Positions 43,428 through 54,911 of a DNA stretch of 64,000 bases are shown here, piece by piece; position 1 is the stretch's first letter; each line of letters starts with the position of its first letter. The notes beneath the pieces are model-generated. The model was not told the origin of the DNA. It did not search any database and saw only the letters and a list, made by a program, of their open reading frames with translations. The stretch is taken from assembly GCA_023091665.1 (NCBI GenBank), contig JALJCQ010000001.1, positions 2,108,001 to 2,172,000 of the forward strand, in the 5' to 3' direction. The DNA comes from Pythium myriotylum (Eukaryota > Oomycota > Peronosporomycetes > Pythiales > Pythiaceae). The translations under genes and the position numbers were made by a program.

Positions 43428-44342
43428 ATGGCGCTCGTCCCTCCGACCGACTCGATCCGAGCTCTCGACGGCTTCTTCAGCGCGCAGTTCGCGCAACACG
43501 TCGCCGTGCCGGAAAATAACACACCACCACTCTTCCTCAACTTCGAGCTCGCAACGAATTCGTGGGAGGAGCTCGAGATCAAGAGACGTAGCGCCGAGTC
43601 GGCAGTAACAGTTGAGGTGACGGATGACGGCGACGCTAACACCAGTTCGAGCACCAGCACCTCAAAAGCGACGAACCGTTTCAAACAAGTCAAGATCGTG
43701 TACTTTGTCCGTCACGCAGAGGGGTTCCACAATGTCGCGGAACGCGAGCTTGGCACAGAACGTTGGGAGGCCGTTGAAGCCAAGCAAGAACGCTTCCTCG
43801 ATGCGGATCTTACTCCGTTTGGCATTGAGGACACGGAATCCAAAGGTCCGCCAGCCGTCCAGGCCGAGCAACAGCGTGGGATGCCGCGTGTTGGTCGCGT
43901 CGTCGTCTCTACGCTTTCCCGAGCGATTCAGACCGCGCAGCACTTCTTCACGGTTGAGCAGGCACCTCGCCCATACGTTGCGATGGAGTTATCCCGTGAA
44001 ACGCTTGGTGTTCATACTTGCGATAAGCGGCGGACGCTGTCCGAGCTCAAGGCCAAGTTCCCTGACGTCGATTTCTCGAGGATCACCGACGAGCAGGACT
44101 CTATGTGGACTCCATCGCACCGCGAGACTGAAGACGAATTGCGAGTGCGGGCGCGCGCGTTTCTCTCGCAGCTCTTCCGCGAAGTGCGCGAGGCACACGT
44201 TGCAGTTGTCACCCACTCCGGCTTCATGTCAGCCGTTTGGTCGCTCTTTCACAGCGAGCGCTTCAAACCAGCTAACTGTGAAGTCGTCCCCTTGGCACTC
44301 GAATGGAGTGAGGACGCAAGTATGGTTCAGGCCGTTGAGTAA
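43428..44342 (+). CDS. histidine phosphatase superfamily (phosphoglycerate mutase-like)
   Basis: One exon, 304 residues from the first in-frame ATG (MALVPPTDSIRALDGFF). The catalytic core reads VYFVRHAEGFHNV, where the RHG box has Ala-Glu after His (RHAEG). A VSTLSRAIQTAQHF block carries the second Arg, and AVVTHSGFMSAV the second catalytic His. The spacing fits plant/fungal phosphoglycerate mutase-like proteins of unknown substrate rather than glycolytic PGAM. Residues near 88-105 form a Ser/Thr-rich linker (NTSSSTSTSKATNR). No targeting signal is obvious. Confidence 0.9.
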   Translation: MALVPPTDSIRALDGFFSAQFAQHVAVPENNTPPLFLNFELATNSWEELEIKRRSAESAVTVEVTDDGDANTSSSTSTSKATNRFKQVKIVYFVRHAEGFHNVAERELGTERWEAVEAKQERFLDADLTPFGIEDTESKGPPAVQAEQQRGMPRVGRVVVSTLSRAIQTAQHFFTVEQAPRPYVAMELSRETLGVHTCDKRRTLSELKAKFPDVDFSRITDEQDSMWTPSHRETEDELRVRARAFLSQLFREVREAHVAVVTHSGFMSAVWSLFHSERFKPANCEVVPLALEWSEDASMVQAVE

Positions 44343-44598
44343 AAAATAGAATTTATGCAGTCGAAATGAATGTTGTGCTGCTGAGGACGGGGCCAAGAGC
44401 CCCACGCTGAGCACAGACACCTGTTGCAGCTGGGATCAAAGGTCTCAGCAACCTGGGCGTCTTATCGAAGTGACTGGTGGAATCATCTCGCATCTGCGAT
44501 TGCTGTGCGACTCTTCAACACTACAGTCCGACTCTTGACTGGCAACAAGCCTCCCCTTTCGCGACCGATCACACTCGTCCCGCTACTTACCCTCTTCC

Positions 44599-45942
44599 AT
44601 GGGCAACGTGATTAGCTATCGCTCGGCAGGCTTCGCGCAGGAAACAAAACCTATGCTCGTTTCAGAGGGTGTGAACAAGCGGGCTTCATTCGTCGGCGCT
44701 GGGCAACCACCTCCTTTGTTCCTAGACGAGATCGAGCCTGCCCAAGCGACGTGGAGCAAAGAAAGCAAATGCGTCATGATCCAGCGCTTATTCGGATGGC
44801 TCCCTGACTCGACGGTGAGAGCACATACAGAACTTCCCCCTGTGACTGCAGCGAACTGTTCTCGGTGTCCACTCGACTGCAGGCAGAAACGCTCAAGCAA
44901 GATCAGAAGGCATCGCTGTACCTCCCTCGGGCTGTGTGGGTAGACCAATGTACGGATATGCTTGGCCGAATTCTCATAGACGCTCCCCGTAGTGTGTACG
45001 ACATCTCGAAGTCTACATCAAGAGGCCAAGCCATCATCGTTGTTCAGCGCGTGTATCGGCGATACCGCCTTCTGTGCAAGTGGCACTTGGTGAGCTCTCT
45101 CGTTCTAGAGCTCGCCCAGAATCATCTTCGGCAACTGGCAAATCAAGAAGAGGAGGAGGAAATGCTGGGAAACTTTCGCCAAATCCTGTCCAGTGGATTC
45201 TCAGCACAAAAAGTCTCCATTACAGGAACCCTCAAGAATGTTGAGCTTCAGCTCGTACTCAAACCTGACCAAGAAGAGTGCTATCTCACGTGGACGCCGT
45301 CGCGGAAGCGACACCCCCGCATCAATCTCTGTAAGTCTTTCCAGAATGGACGTGGATATCGCATTCGTTGCTAAACACTTACGCTACTGCTCTGTAGGCG
45401 ACATTGAAGAAGTCATTCCGGTCCAAAAAGAAGGGAACAAGCATGTTCCTCGATTGGCGAACAAAGTGAGCCATCGGCGGGGACTTATAATCATCTGTAA
45501 GAGCCACCACCGCGGTCGTGTTGTGCTGCAAATGAACTCAAAGCGCGAGCGAAAGGTTTTACTCTTGGGGTTCCAACGCCTGCTCGAAGATCTCAACCGT
45601 TTTGCACCGTCATTTGATGAAACAGGCTCCATACGGAAGAGACTTCCACGACGTCAGAGCGCCATCCAATTCTTTGAGGCGGATCCTCGCCAAGCCGACC
45701 GTGACGACGACAGCAGCAAAGGCTTTGGTGAACGGGATGATACCTCGAGCGACAAAGAAGATGGAGATAAGGCGAGACCCTCCAAACTTAGCAAGCGCCA
45801 CTCCACACCAATTGAGCACTTCTACCAAACACGCTTTGACGATTCCCTTGTGGGAAGCGGGAGCAAAAGACAAGCTCCCACTAGTGAGGGAGTAGATGCC
45901 ATCACTCCATCCTTAACGCGACGATTGAGCGTGATGAACTAA
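44599..45942 (+). CDS. IQ-motif protein with PH-like module, possibly N-myristoylated
   Basis: Exons 44599-44814, 44883-45330 and 45398-45942 (introns 68 and 67 bp) give 402 residues. It starts MGNVISYRSAGF, a plausible myristoylation site (Gly2, Ser6). An IQ-like helix (AIIVVQRVYRRYRLLCKWHL) lies near residue 130. Next is a possible pleckstrin-homology-like fold: two-strand starts (VELQLVLK, CYLTWTP), then INLCDIEEVIPVQ and a final helix FQRLLEDLNRFAP. The C-terminal third is charged and probably disordered (DDDSSKGFGERDD). Calmodulin or light-chain binding at a membrane is inference. No homologue is named. Confidence 0.72.
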
Positions 45943-45981
45943 TAAAATAAAAACGAGCTCGATGGAGGGTGCTGAGTAACT

Positions 45982-46976
45982 CTATTCCGTCTTGAGGACC
46001 TTCACGTTTATTGGGAAGAATGTACCCCCCCTTTGGATGGCGCTTGGAGTCGCCAAGGGAAGAAACCAGTACGGAAACTCTCTGAACGTCCCCAGTACTT
46101 GCTGAAAGTTGCTCAAAACACCGACGTTGAAGTAATTGACGTAGTCTCCATCCCGGCGCTTCTCGCAGTACTCGAGGGTACTATAGTTGAATGCAGTCAG
46201 TGCGATGTGCATCATGTAGAAGCAAAAGAGGGCTGCCCCCAAACATGCTCCGAAGAAGAACCCGAGGGTGACCTGGAAGGGAGATTCAGACATAGAGCAT
46301 TCGACCGCCTGGAGTTGTATCTCACCTGCAACGATGGCGACCAAAACCGGAGGCGGCCGTGGAGGAAGAGCACGGTGGCGTGATCGACGTTGTCGAGCAG
46401 AATAAAACGGAAGACAAGGCTGGCGAGATGCAAGCAAGTCACTGAACTCCAACCCAGAAACTGGAGGAAGAACTTGTAATTGTGGTAGCCGATACACCTA
46501 AAATCACTCCAAATGAATTCGTCGATTTGCACCTCCAGCACAGCACATGGAACGTACTTGTTGATGTAGACGCAATGGTGGTCCATCTTAAGAACACATC
46601 TCTTGCAAGAACTACAATGGTGCATACGATCGGACTTCCACACGTTGCACCGCCGACAGTAACGCCGAGCGCCGTTCGCCTTCGTTTCGACCGCTCGTTC
46701 GTCCCACTCGGCCGGAGGCGGCGGCGGTGGGTCTCCTCGCTTCCGCCTCGGCACAAATGAGTCCTTCGAGGCTAGACATTGGCCCAGCGACGCACAGAGC
46801 AGGAACGTCATGGCGTGGAAGCAAACGAGCTCAAGCACAGACACTTCCCGCGCAACGAGCTGCGGCTGAACGAACCAGACGAAGGATCCATAGAGCCAGG
46901 CGATGATGAACCCCACGATAGCCGGCGGGACGTACCGCAGACGCCGCGGCGCCCGGCACTCGCAGCAGCAGCCCAT
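45982..46976 (-). CDS. DHHC palmitoyltransferase
   Basis: It S-acylates cysteines of membrane-associated proteins. Exons 46558-46976, 46326-46497 and 45982-46272 (introns 60 and 53 bp) give 293 residues. Two N-terminal TM segments (VPPAIVGFIIAWLYGSFVWF; LELVCFHAMTFLLCASLGQC) precede the Cys-rich domain YCRRCNVWKSDRMHHCSSCK, followed by RCVLKMDHHCVYINKCIGYH. The DHHC active Cys and all zinc ligands are intact. Two more TM segments follow (FLGWSSVTCLHLASLVFRF; LGFFFGACLGAALFCFYMMH), then a TTxE-like segment (ALTAFNYSTLEYCE). The extreme N-terminus MGCCCEC could itself be acylated. Confidence 0.93.
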
Positions 46977-47164
46977 AGTGAGTCACCGTCGCGGATCCTC
47001 CCATGGCCAGACCTTCACTCACGCGGTCTTGACCTCTCATACGATATAGAAGGCTTCGTAACCGGACGGCAGATCGATGTCCCAAAGTGAAAAGTTGCAC
47101 TTGGCGGTAGAACGAGTTTCTTCTCCGCGGAGAAGTGTTGAAGCCGCCGGAAACGACCGCGAGC

Positions 47165-49320
47165 ATGCTGCCGCGCGCCGCGCCCCACGCGCTGCACGCG
47201 CTCAACACGCAGCACTTTATGCTCACGCCGCATGCGAGCGACCCCAACTCGACGCACAGTATGCTCGAGATCGCGCGACAGCCACCTGAGTCCTGGTACA
47301 AAGACCAGTTCGGCCGGAAGGCGACGTTCGAGGTCGCGGTGCGCCGAGTAGCGAGAGGCTGCGCTGCGTGCGCCGATCAGCGGCACCTCAATGTGCAGCT
47401 GCTCTACGAGAGCGGCAAGCTCGTCGAGAACCAGAACATTCTGAGGGTTGCGTCCGGACTCTGCCTCAACAAGGACGACCACACCACCCTCGCTATCCGC
47501 ATCATGGAAGTATCCAAGAACCACCAAAACCAGGTATACGAGTGCTGTTAGTCGGGGGATGTGTCTGCGTGTTGATGGTTTTCTGGTTTCGCAGAAATTT
47601 CGCCTCCAGATTTCACTTCCGCCATGCCCTCTGAAGCATTTGGGGGCTGGAGTCTCGGGCGTGATCAGTGAGCCTGTACTCGTTTTATCAAAAAAGGTCC
47701 GTCATGCGCTTCTCGCTGTACTCTTACTAGTATCATCTCAGCCTAAAATTTTCACAGAACAAACGTCCAGTAAAGTCAGATACTGATGATGCACCAGAGA
47801 ACAAGAGCATTTTGAAACTCAAGAAGTCAAAACACTTGGCGTCCCCCAATGGATCGATTCGCGATGGAAACAGCCCTTTCAACACCCCGACGAGCCGCCC
47901 GAAGGCACACATCGAGTCACCACCGGATTTTGATGCTCTCGGAGAAGAAGATGTGTGGGGAGGAGAGATTGTTCGGTTCCGAAGTCCAAGTCAGGGACTT
48001 TGTTTATGGGCCAACGCAGCTTTTAACTTCATGCATAGACTTCAGTGGCAAGATCGAGTTGATGGGCCACAGGATAGCGACGCAAGGTTCAAGTGCCCTT
48101 CGTGTCGCGCTGCCTATGGATCGCATCCAGTGCATCGATCTGATTGCGATCTAGCTTTACTTCTCGAACAGACTGGTACGATTACCAGCTCACTTCAGTG
48201 TCGGAAAGAGCTCACGTTATAATGTTCCTCAGGATCACTAGAAGATCCTCAAGACGCCGAATATGCAGATAAATCGAACCATGTACCACCAAGGAAATCT
48301 CGCGCTGATCAACACGACTCGAATGGATCTCAACCAGCTGCACGGCCATCGCTCGTACAAAATTCCAACAGAAATGGATCTACTATACCAAAAGATGAAG
48401 GTCAGCCCCCCACCTCAGGTTTTGGTTCAGCGTCGATCGACTTGATGGCGAAGAATCTCAACCTAGCGTCTTGGGAAGGATACTCCAGTCTATCCAAGAT
48501 CATGTTCAGGTACGACTGCCTTCATCGAGGATTATAGATTGTGTTGGAATTGACATTTCTTTTCGCTTAAAGCCTGGAAGCTGGTATTAAACAGCCAGCG
48601 AACATCGAGAGTGCAAAACAAGCCACCAACGATGCAAAATCAAGCGATGTGTCGATGAACTCGTTGATGAGCGGAGCTGCAGGGTGGTCGTTTGGAGCTC
48701 CATCGCAAAGTGGCCAACTATCCTTGAATCTGTCATCACTACTCTCCAGCGTTAAAGGTCTTTCCCCAGACACAGCAGCATTTCTTCAAGAACAAGAAGC
48801 TGAGCTTACAGGAGATGCGAGCCTTTTGCGTTCTTTGAGCAGAGTCAGTTTGAGTGACTTTCTTCCAGATGGAAACTCCGATAAAAGCGAAGGTGATGGT
48901 GCTCGTCTAGCTGCGACAGCGCTAGGTTCTGTCCTTGCCGACGAATCGAGAGGTCGTGTGACGGAGGACGATGTTGTGGCGATTGCGTGCGTCGACTTCC
49001 ACAATTGCGGGTACCCAGCGTTTGATTCGTCGAACGCATTGGTAGGATCATATTTCCTTTCAGAGAAAAAGGTGCGTGATGAGTATCCATCACGTTGCTT
49101 GAGTTGAAGCAACTGAGACACTGATGTTATCCTACAGCCTCATCCAGAACTGAGATTTCTCCCGAATCTCTATCCACTACCACCACAGATGTTACAAGAC
49201 CTCGAAGCAAATCTGACTGCGTGGAGGCAGCATCCTGAAGATGTTCTTTTCACTCGAAGCGATTCACAGACACTGGAACAGTTGAAAGCACAAGTAGTGG
49301 AGAGACTGAGAGCTAATTAA
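47165..49320 (+). CDS. unrecognised protein, six exons
   Basis: Exons 47165-47533, 47595-47696, 47758-48175, 48233-48509, 48573-49071 and 49138-49320 (introns 57-66 bp) give 615 residues, starting MLPRAAPHALHAL. Residues about 45-150 look like a compact beta-rich domain: WYKDQFGRKATFEVAVRRV, LNVQLLYESGKLVENQNIL, TTLAIRIMEVSKNHQNQKF and RLQISLPPCP. I cannot assign a family; the strand pattern and SKNHQNQ-F are reminiscent of beta-sandwich DNA-binding or adaptor domains, which is speculation. A C-rich segment (KCPSCRAAYGSHPVHRSDC) near residue 275 could bind a metal. The remainder is Ser-rich and disordered, with a short conserved-looking C-terminal block (LPPQMLQDLEANLTAWRQHP). Confidence 0.7.
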
Positions 49321-49429
49321 CTGTAACATAAACGATTTCACACCGTTAACAACCGCCGTGTTCTCATCAACCCCGACACACTTGACAGCAAACGAAGAAG
49401 CACACTCAAGCCACAACCAAGGAAGCACG

Positions 49430-50725
49430 ATGGGCAAGGCCGACTTTCTCACCGCCAAAGCTATCGGGAACCGTATGAAGGCCAAGGGCCTGCAGAAGCT
49501 GCGGTGGTTCTGTCAGGTATGCCAGAAACAGTGCCGCGACGAGAACGGCTTCAAGTGCCACACAACCTCGGAGAGCCATCAGCGGCAGATGCTCATCGTG
49601 GCCAACAATCCGGACAAGTTCCTGAGTCAGTACAGCGACGAGTTCGAGAGAGCGTTTTTGGAGAACCTGCGCAGACGCCACGGTACGAAGCGGATGGCTG
49701 CCAACGTGGTGTACAATGAATACATCGCCGACAAGCTCCACGTCCACATGAACGCAACACAGTGGACAACCCTCGGTGGCTTCGTGCAATACCTCGGACG
49801 GACTGGGAAGTGCGTCGTGGACGAGACGGAAAAAGGGTGGTTCATCCAGTACATTGACCGAGACCCGCGCACGCTTGCGCGCCAACAAGAATTGGAAAAG
49901 AAGAAGAAGGCTGACCTCGACCACGAAGAACGCAACCGTATATTTATTGAGCGTCAATTGAAGCTTGCACAGGAGTCTCGAAAAACAGAATCGACTGTAG
50001 ATGGCAATGGCAGTACTGACAGCGATGAGCTCCGTCCGACCAAGATGCTACGGCGCGATGGAGATAAGATCTCGTTATCGCTTGCAAAGGATGGCCCTTC
50101 AGCCAAATCGCTCCCACTGGCTGTGCCTACCGTGTTTGGAGAAAAAGACAATTCCTCTGTGAATGATGGGTCTTTTGCGCGGTCTCGAGGTCGCCAAATC
50201 GATGCAATGAAGCAGGAGTTCGAAGAGCAAAAAGTAAGGGACCATAACAACAAGCGACGGCGAGAAGAGAAGACTGTGCGCCAGGAAGACTGGATCATGA
50301 AGGGCATCATCGTCAAAGTTCTGAACAAGAAAGTTGCGAATGGCAAGTATTACAAACTCAAGGGTGAAATTGTCGGGGTTAAAGATCGTTTCGCTGCGAC
50401 GGTTGAGATGCTTGACTCGGGAGACGTCCTTCAGCTCGACCAAGATGATTTGGAGACGGTGATTCCAAAAGCTGGTCGTCGTGTGATGATCGTGAACGGC
50501 ATTGGGAGAGGTTCCGTGGGAAAACTATTGTCGATTGATGTGGACAGATATTGCGCACGTATCCGACTCGAAACAGGTAGTCGTAGGTATGTATCATTCT
50601 CTCTCGTTCCTGTTTGTATTGTGCAGTGACTGATTGCTTCTTCGTGATAAAGGGGCGAAGAATTGGACAAAGTCGAGTACGAAGACTTTAGTAGGCTGGC
50701 TGATGAGAGTACAAGTGCAAAATGA
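49430..50725 (+). CDS. KIN17: KIN17 DNA/RNA-binding protein
   Basis: KIN17 is a nuclear protein tied to DNA replication/repair and pre-mRNA processing. Exons 49430-50586 and 50653-50725 (intron 66 bp) give 409 residues. The N-terminus is the diagnostic MGKADFLTAKAIGNRMKAKG, then a C2H2 finger (WFCQVCQKQCRDENGFKCH, and SESHQRQML). The KIN17 winged-helix block follows (ERAFLENLRRRHGTKRMAAN; YNEYIADKLHVHMNATQW; GWFIQYIDRDP), then a coiled basic helix (LARQQELEKKKKADLDHEE). The C-terminus has two SH3-like/KOW parts (WIMKGIIVKVLNKKVANGKY; AGRRVMIVNGIGRGSVGKL). Length matches human KIN (393). It ends facing THOC7 with 146 bp between stop codons. Confidence 0.95.
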
Positions 50726-50871
50726 TGCGACCAAGGACATCATTATCTGCGTTCTTATTCTGGAGTATCCTAAGAGATTTAAGGGGACGATGGTGTACGG
50801 CGAGTCGATACATCCTCTGAAGATAAAAGGTTCGTGAGTTGCAAGGTCGTGCCACAGTTGAATTTTGAAAA

Positions 50872-51777
50872 CTACACACCCTCTTCATGCCCTTCGTCTG
50901 CTCTTCCGTTGTGCGTTCCATCTTCCAACTCATCGTCATCTTGGTCGACGCGCTTGGCTTCTTCTTCGTCCATCGCAACGTCTTCATCCAGCGTTGCCTT
51001 CAAGTTCTGGATCGTTGCCATCAGAAGTGAAAACTGTTTTGTACGCAGGGTAAGCTTGTCGTCCACTGCAGTGAGTGCATTCTGAGCTTCGTTCAACCGC
51101 TTTTCCTCAACAGCCAACTCGCTGAGCGCAACCTGTTAGTCTGCTTACATGTTCCGCACACTCTACGAGCCGTAACTTACGCAGCAAGTTCCTGGCGGGT
51201 TGGGAGTTCATTGATGACTCTCGAGATTGACTCGTACTCTTCTTTGTACGCTCGAATCGTCTTCTCCACCAGAACTTTTGCGTGGAGATCCTCGATTTCC
51301 TTGGAAACTTTCGATATTGACGTATCTGATCCACCTCCAAACAGTGAGTAAGTTACTCGATGCCATAGTTATGACATCTACCGACCAATGTCTCCGTTGA
51401 GCTGTTCGTACGCTTCGAGCTCGCGCTCAGACGTGTAGCTGAGAATGTCCACCTTGTTCGCCTCGAACTCTAGCTGTTCCATCTCCCACAAGAGAGATTC
51501 AACCTCCTGCTTGCTACGAAGCCACCCACTCCATTAAGACCTTTCTCCCATTCTCGTCTATGAGACTCGCGTCCCACCATAGCTCGGCGTCCATGCCGTC
51601 CTCTGCCAGCGAATCGAAGAGCCCCAAGACGCTCTCCGCGCATTTCTTGAGCCCGGTCTTGCCCAGCGTGCTCGTGCGAGTCAGTAGGCGCCGCCGGATC
51701 ACAGCATCTGAGTCGCATGGTAGAAAAGGCTCAGCGCCGCCGTCGCGAGGTCGGCGAATTGACGGACGCACCTTCAT
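50872..51777 (-). CDS. THOC7: THO complex subunit 7 (THOC7)
   Basis: It is a coiled-coil subunit of THO/TREX, which couples transcription to mRNA export. Exons 51578-51777, 51386-51513, 51181-51325 and 50872-51121 (introns 59-64 bp) give 240 residues. The family signature VIRRRLLTRTSTLGKTGLKK is near residue 26. Long helices follow (SLLWEMEQLEFEANKVDILS; YEQLNGDIG; KTIRAYKEEYESISRVINEL), then PTRQELAAELAVEEKRLNEA and RTKQFSLLMATIQNLKATLD. The C-terminal acidic tail (MDEEEAKRVDQDDDELED) is usual for the family. The border at 51514-51577 rescues the frame that otherwise stops in exon 1. Length agrees with human THOC7 (204) and plant forms. Confidence 0.88.
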
Positions 51778-51958
51778 CCGCCATGATGGAGCCTCGCTGG
51801 AAGGAGCTCTTTGAAAAAGTCGCTTAGGTTCGCCCTTTTCGTATGGACGTACCTATCGAAGTCAGCACTTCTGATCGAGCGAGCACATGACCCCAACATG
51901 AGACGATGCCAGAAGCAGCAATAGCTCACTCACCGCGCACAGAGAACGGAGTCAAGGC

Positions 51959-53949
51959 ATGTGGTTCGGCGTCGCTCCGGCGCCGGCTCCGAGTCCGCGT
52001 ACCAATACGAAAGCGTGGCATCCGCCGCACTGTTCCTGCGCTCGCCACGGAGGCGGAGCCGACCATGACTCGCCTCGATCCCTCGCCCGGCGATCGATCG
52101 TGGATGGTGGCTCGATGTCGCAAGGCCCATCGAGTGGTCGACGCGAGCGGTGGTTACCAACTGCGCGCTCTCCGCAGAAGCTGACATTTCACAGTCCCGG
52201 GCGGTCGCCACGCGCGAGCGATACCACAGCCAGTTCAAGTCGACAGAGGATGAACGAAGAGCCAACGTTGTGCATGGACGAACCTGTTGTCGGGAATAGG
52301 CTCCGAGCGCCCGCCCCGGGAGGAGATTCTCCATTCCGACGTTTATCCCGGCGTCTGTCAAAGAACCAGCCATTTCTTGATCCGACTTTAGCGCCAGCAA
52401 CCAAGGATGACGAGCTTCAACCCGCCGCTATCCCAACTGGAATCTGGATCAATCCCGAGAACAATCATGAACCAACCGAATGGTTAAAAGTTCCTTCTAT
52501 ACACTCTCACTTGAAAGCAAGAAGCAAACTTGGCTCGGCTGGACTTCGACCTGATAGGACGACATCGTCAGTCATGGACGATAACGACGAACACAGGTAC
52601 TGAACACTCTAATCTCACAGCTTGTATTGCGAGCATCCGGAGTGACGATTTGGGCATGCAGAGCGTCTGTTACTTCACGCGTTGAACGAAATCCTTCCTC
52701 TTCGACACCGTCAAGATCCCGTCGCGCCACCAGGGACCAGATTTGCCATAACGAGCATGGATTCCGCTTCCAACCTACACGACTTCACTCTCCCGTATGT
52801 CGACTCCTTGCACCAGCGGACGCCGTTGCACACCTATCCGCTCCGGTGGCTGAGCGTTCACAGCCCACAAACCTCGTTGGCCATACATCTAGTGTTGGAG
52901 TGGTTCTTGTCGATGACGATAGTTTCATCGTGTCATGCTCCATTGACGGCTCGGTCAAGGTCTGGTCACAGCACACGTTCGATTGTTTGTATACACTCTA
53001 TGGCCACAATGATGCAGTTTCCAGTGTGGATCTATCATCTCAGTGGCTCGTGTCAGGCTCCCACGACCACACGTTGCGAGTGTACGAAAGCGGTCATGGG
53101 TTCCGCTTTATCCACGCCCTCGAGGGGCACACAGGGCACGTGACTCGGGTTAAGCTAGTAACGCATATGCATGACCAAGATCTTGTGCTCAGCTGCTCGG
53201 ATGACGCCACTCTTCGACTCTGGGACGTAGTACATGGTTCTTGCCTTGTTCTCTACAAGATGCATTTGTCTAGGATTACCTGTGTTCTTGTGATCCCTAC
53301 CCCAATGAGTGTAATCTGCTCTGGATCCGCGGACGCATCCGTGTGTGTTTGGGACTTGTTGATCCCAAGACCGAGTACCTCTCCACAACAACCCTGCGAG
53401 CCGAAGATTTGCTCTTCTGCATCCAAAGTATTTCGTACCCATAAGTCGACGGTCCAGTCTCTTCTTCGAGGAGACTCAGTCCCCGAACTCAATGGATGCT
53501 GCATCGACAGCTTGGTATTCAGCTGCTCAAATGATGGTACAATCCAGTGGTTTGATGTTCGCTCGCACCAACATCTTGGTTGCATCGACAGTGTGGATTC
53601 CCCTCTGTATTCGATCGTATATCACCCCCATTTGCAATCACTAGTGTGCTCAACGGGCGATGGACGATTGCTTGTCTATACTGGTCTCATGGTCGGAAGT
53701 GGCCGCGGTGTCAAGAAACAGGAGCTAAAAGTTGCATCGAAATGGATTTCTTCACTCCAACCACTAAAAGGGCAGTTCCTTGCGTGCGCCTCGGACGATG
53801 AACTGTACATTGTAAACCTCGAGCGACCGCGAATTGAACGCCTTATTGGGACTGCACACGGTTTCTTGAACTGTGTCAGGTGGCTAAAGCACGATAAGCT
53901 GGTTACCAGTGGCGAAGACAACGTCATCAAGGTGTGGTCGATCCTCTAG
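51959..53949 (+). CDS. WD40-repeat protein
   Basis: Exons 51959-52596 and 52662-53949 (intron 65 bp) give 641 residues. The first 270 residues are Ser/Pro/Arg-rich and probably disordered (LTFHSPGRSPRASDTTASSS). The rest is a seven-bladed propeller: LVGHTSSVGVV...VKVWS, LYGHNDAVSSVD...LRVYE, LEGHTGHVTRV...LRLWD, MHLSRITCV...VCVWD, THKSTVQSLL...IQWFD, then two weaker blades ending VTSGEDNVIKVWS. There is no F-box or catalytic domain, so a scaffold role is likely. The start is uncertain, because several Met codons lie in the disordered part. Its last 23 coding bases overlap the 3' end of the opposite-strand J-protein gene. Confidence 0.85.
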
Positions 53950-54868
53950 TGTCCTGACGAGTGGGAATTGAGTGGTCCACCAGACCCTGTAAGTTCGCTT
54001 TGTGGAGTTCTGACTCTTTCTCATGGCGGAGTAGTGCGGCTGGATGCGAGAATTTGCGCCGACAAAGCAGGCAACTCAAAGATGCTCCTCCATCCCCTGC
54101 AGGTAGCTTGACTCTACACCCTGAAGTCGTTTCCAACTTCTCCTGAGGAGAGCTTGTACGTGCTCTCTTCCACGCAGTCCAATCACGAGCACGTGACTCG
54201 ACACCGGGACTCAACCTTGTCTGGAACTGCTCGTTTGCATCTTGAGCTGAAGCTTTGCGTCGGCACGCCTTCGCGTCTTCGAAGTTTCTAATGAAACCTC
54301 GTTCGTGAAATTCGCGCCTTGCAAATTCTTCCTCTTCACGCTGGAACTGCGCCCAGACTTCCTCTGGTGTACGCCATCGAGGAGTCTCTGTTGCTGGCGG
54401 CTCAGGCGGAGGAGGCGGGCGCTTTTTCGCGGAGCGCTTCTTCGGAAATTCTGCTGTGTGAGGGCGCGCTGACTTTTGTGGCCGAGACGCCTCTCCACTG
54501 AGCCCTTGCAGTGCATTCAGGTACCCACGCAAGGACTGCTCAACAGAGAGACACTCGTATGCCTCGGAGACGCGCTTGAACGCGTCCGCCGCGTCTACAG
54601 ATCATCTCAAGACACAGTTAGTGACGTATATGGTGAGTGAGAGCTCATATTGCCTGTCGCACGGGGCTCTCGGTTCTTGTCGGGGTGCACGCGGACGGCG
54701 AGAAGCTTGTACTGCCTACGGACCGTCGCGGCCGCAGACAGGCCGATGGGGATCCCCAGCGCCTCGAAGTGGTTCCTTCCGCAGCGACTTCAGTGCGCTG
54801 CCTGCTCCTGCCCAATGGCGTCTGCCTGCAGCTTACCTGGCGCTGAGGATGCGCGAGATCTCTTCCAT
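53927..54868 (-). CDS. J-domain protein with U1-type C2H2 zinc finger
   Basis: An Hsp70 co-chaperone. Exons 54837-54868, 54663-54775 and 53927-54594 (introns 61 and 68 bp) give 270 residues. The J domain spans about residues 1-75: MEEISRILSARNHFEALGIP, YKLLAVRVHPDKN (HPD loop) and DAFKRVSEAYECLS. A Pro/Lys-rich linker (KKRSAKKRPPPPPEPP) and a charged helix (EEVWAQFQREEEEFARREF) follow. A C-terminal finger reads SCLLCRRKFSHPAALLRHEK (C-x2-C-x12-H-x5-H). The J plus C-terminal finger order recalls JJJ1/DNAJC21-type ribosome-biogenesis chaperones, but the protein is much shorter. The last codons overlap the WD40 gene on the other strand. Confidence 0.85.
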
Positions 54869-54911
54869 TGATGGTTCGTGACGGCAACAGTTCAGGGTCT
54901 AGTAAAATAAG

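Noticed and set aside
51514..51577. Frameshift or 4 bp duplication in THOC7
   Set aside because: The in-frame stop in exon 1 lies inside a 64 bp GT-AG intron whose removal restores a continuous THOC7 coiled coil.
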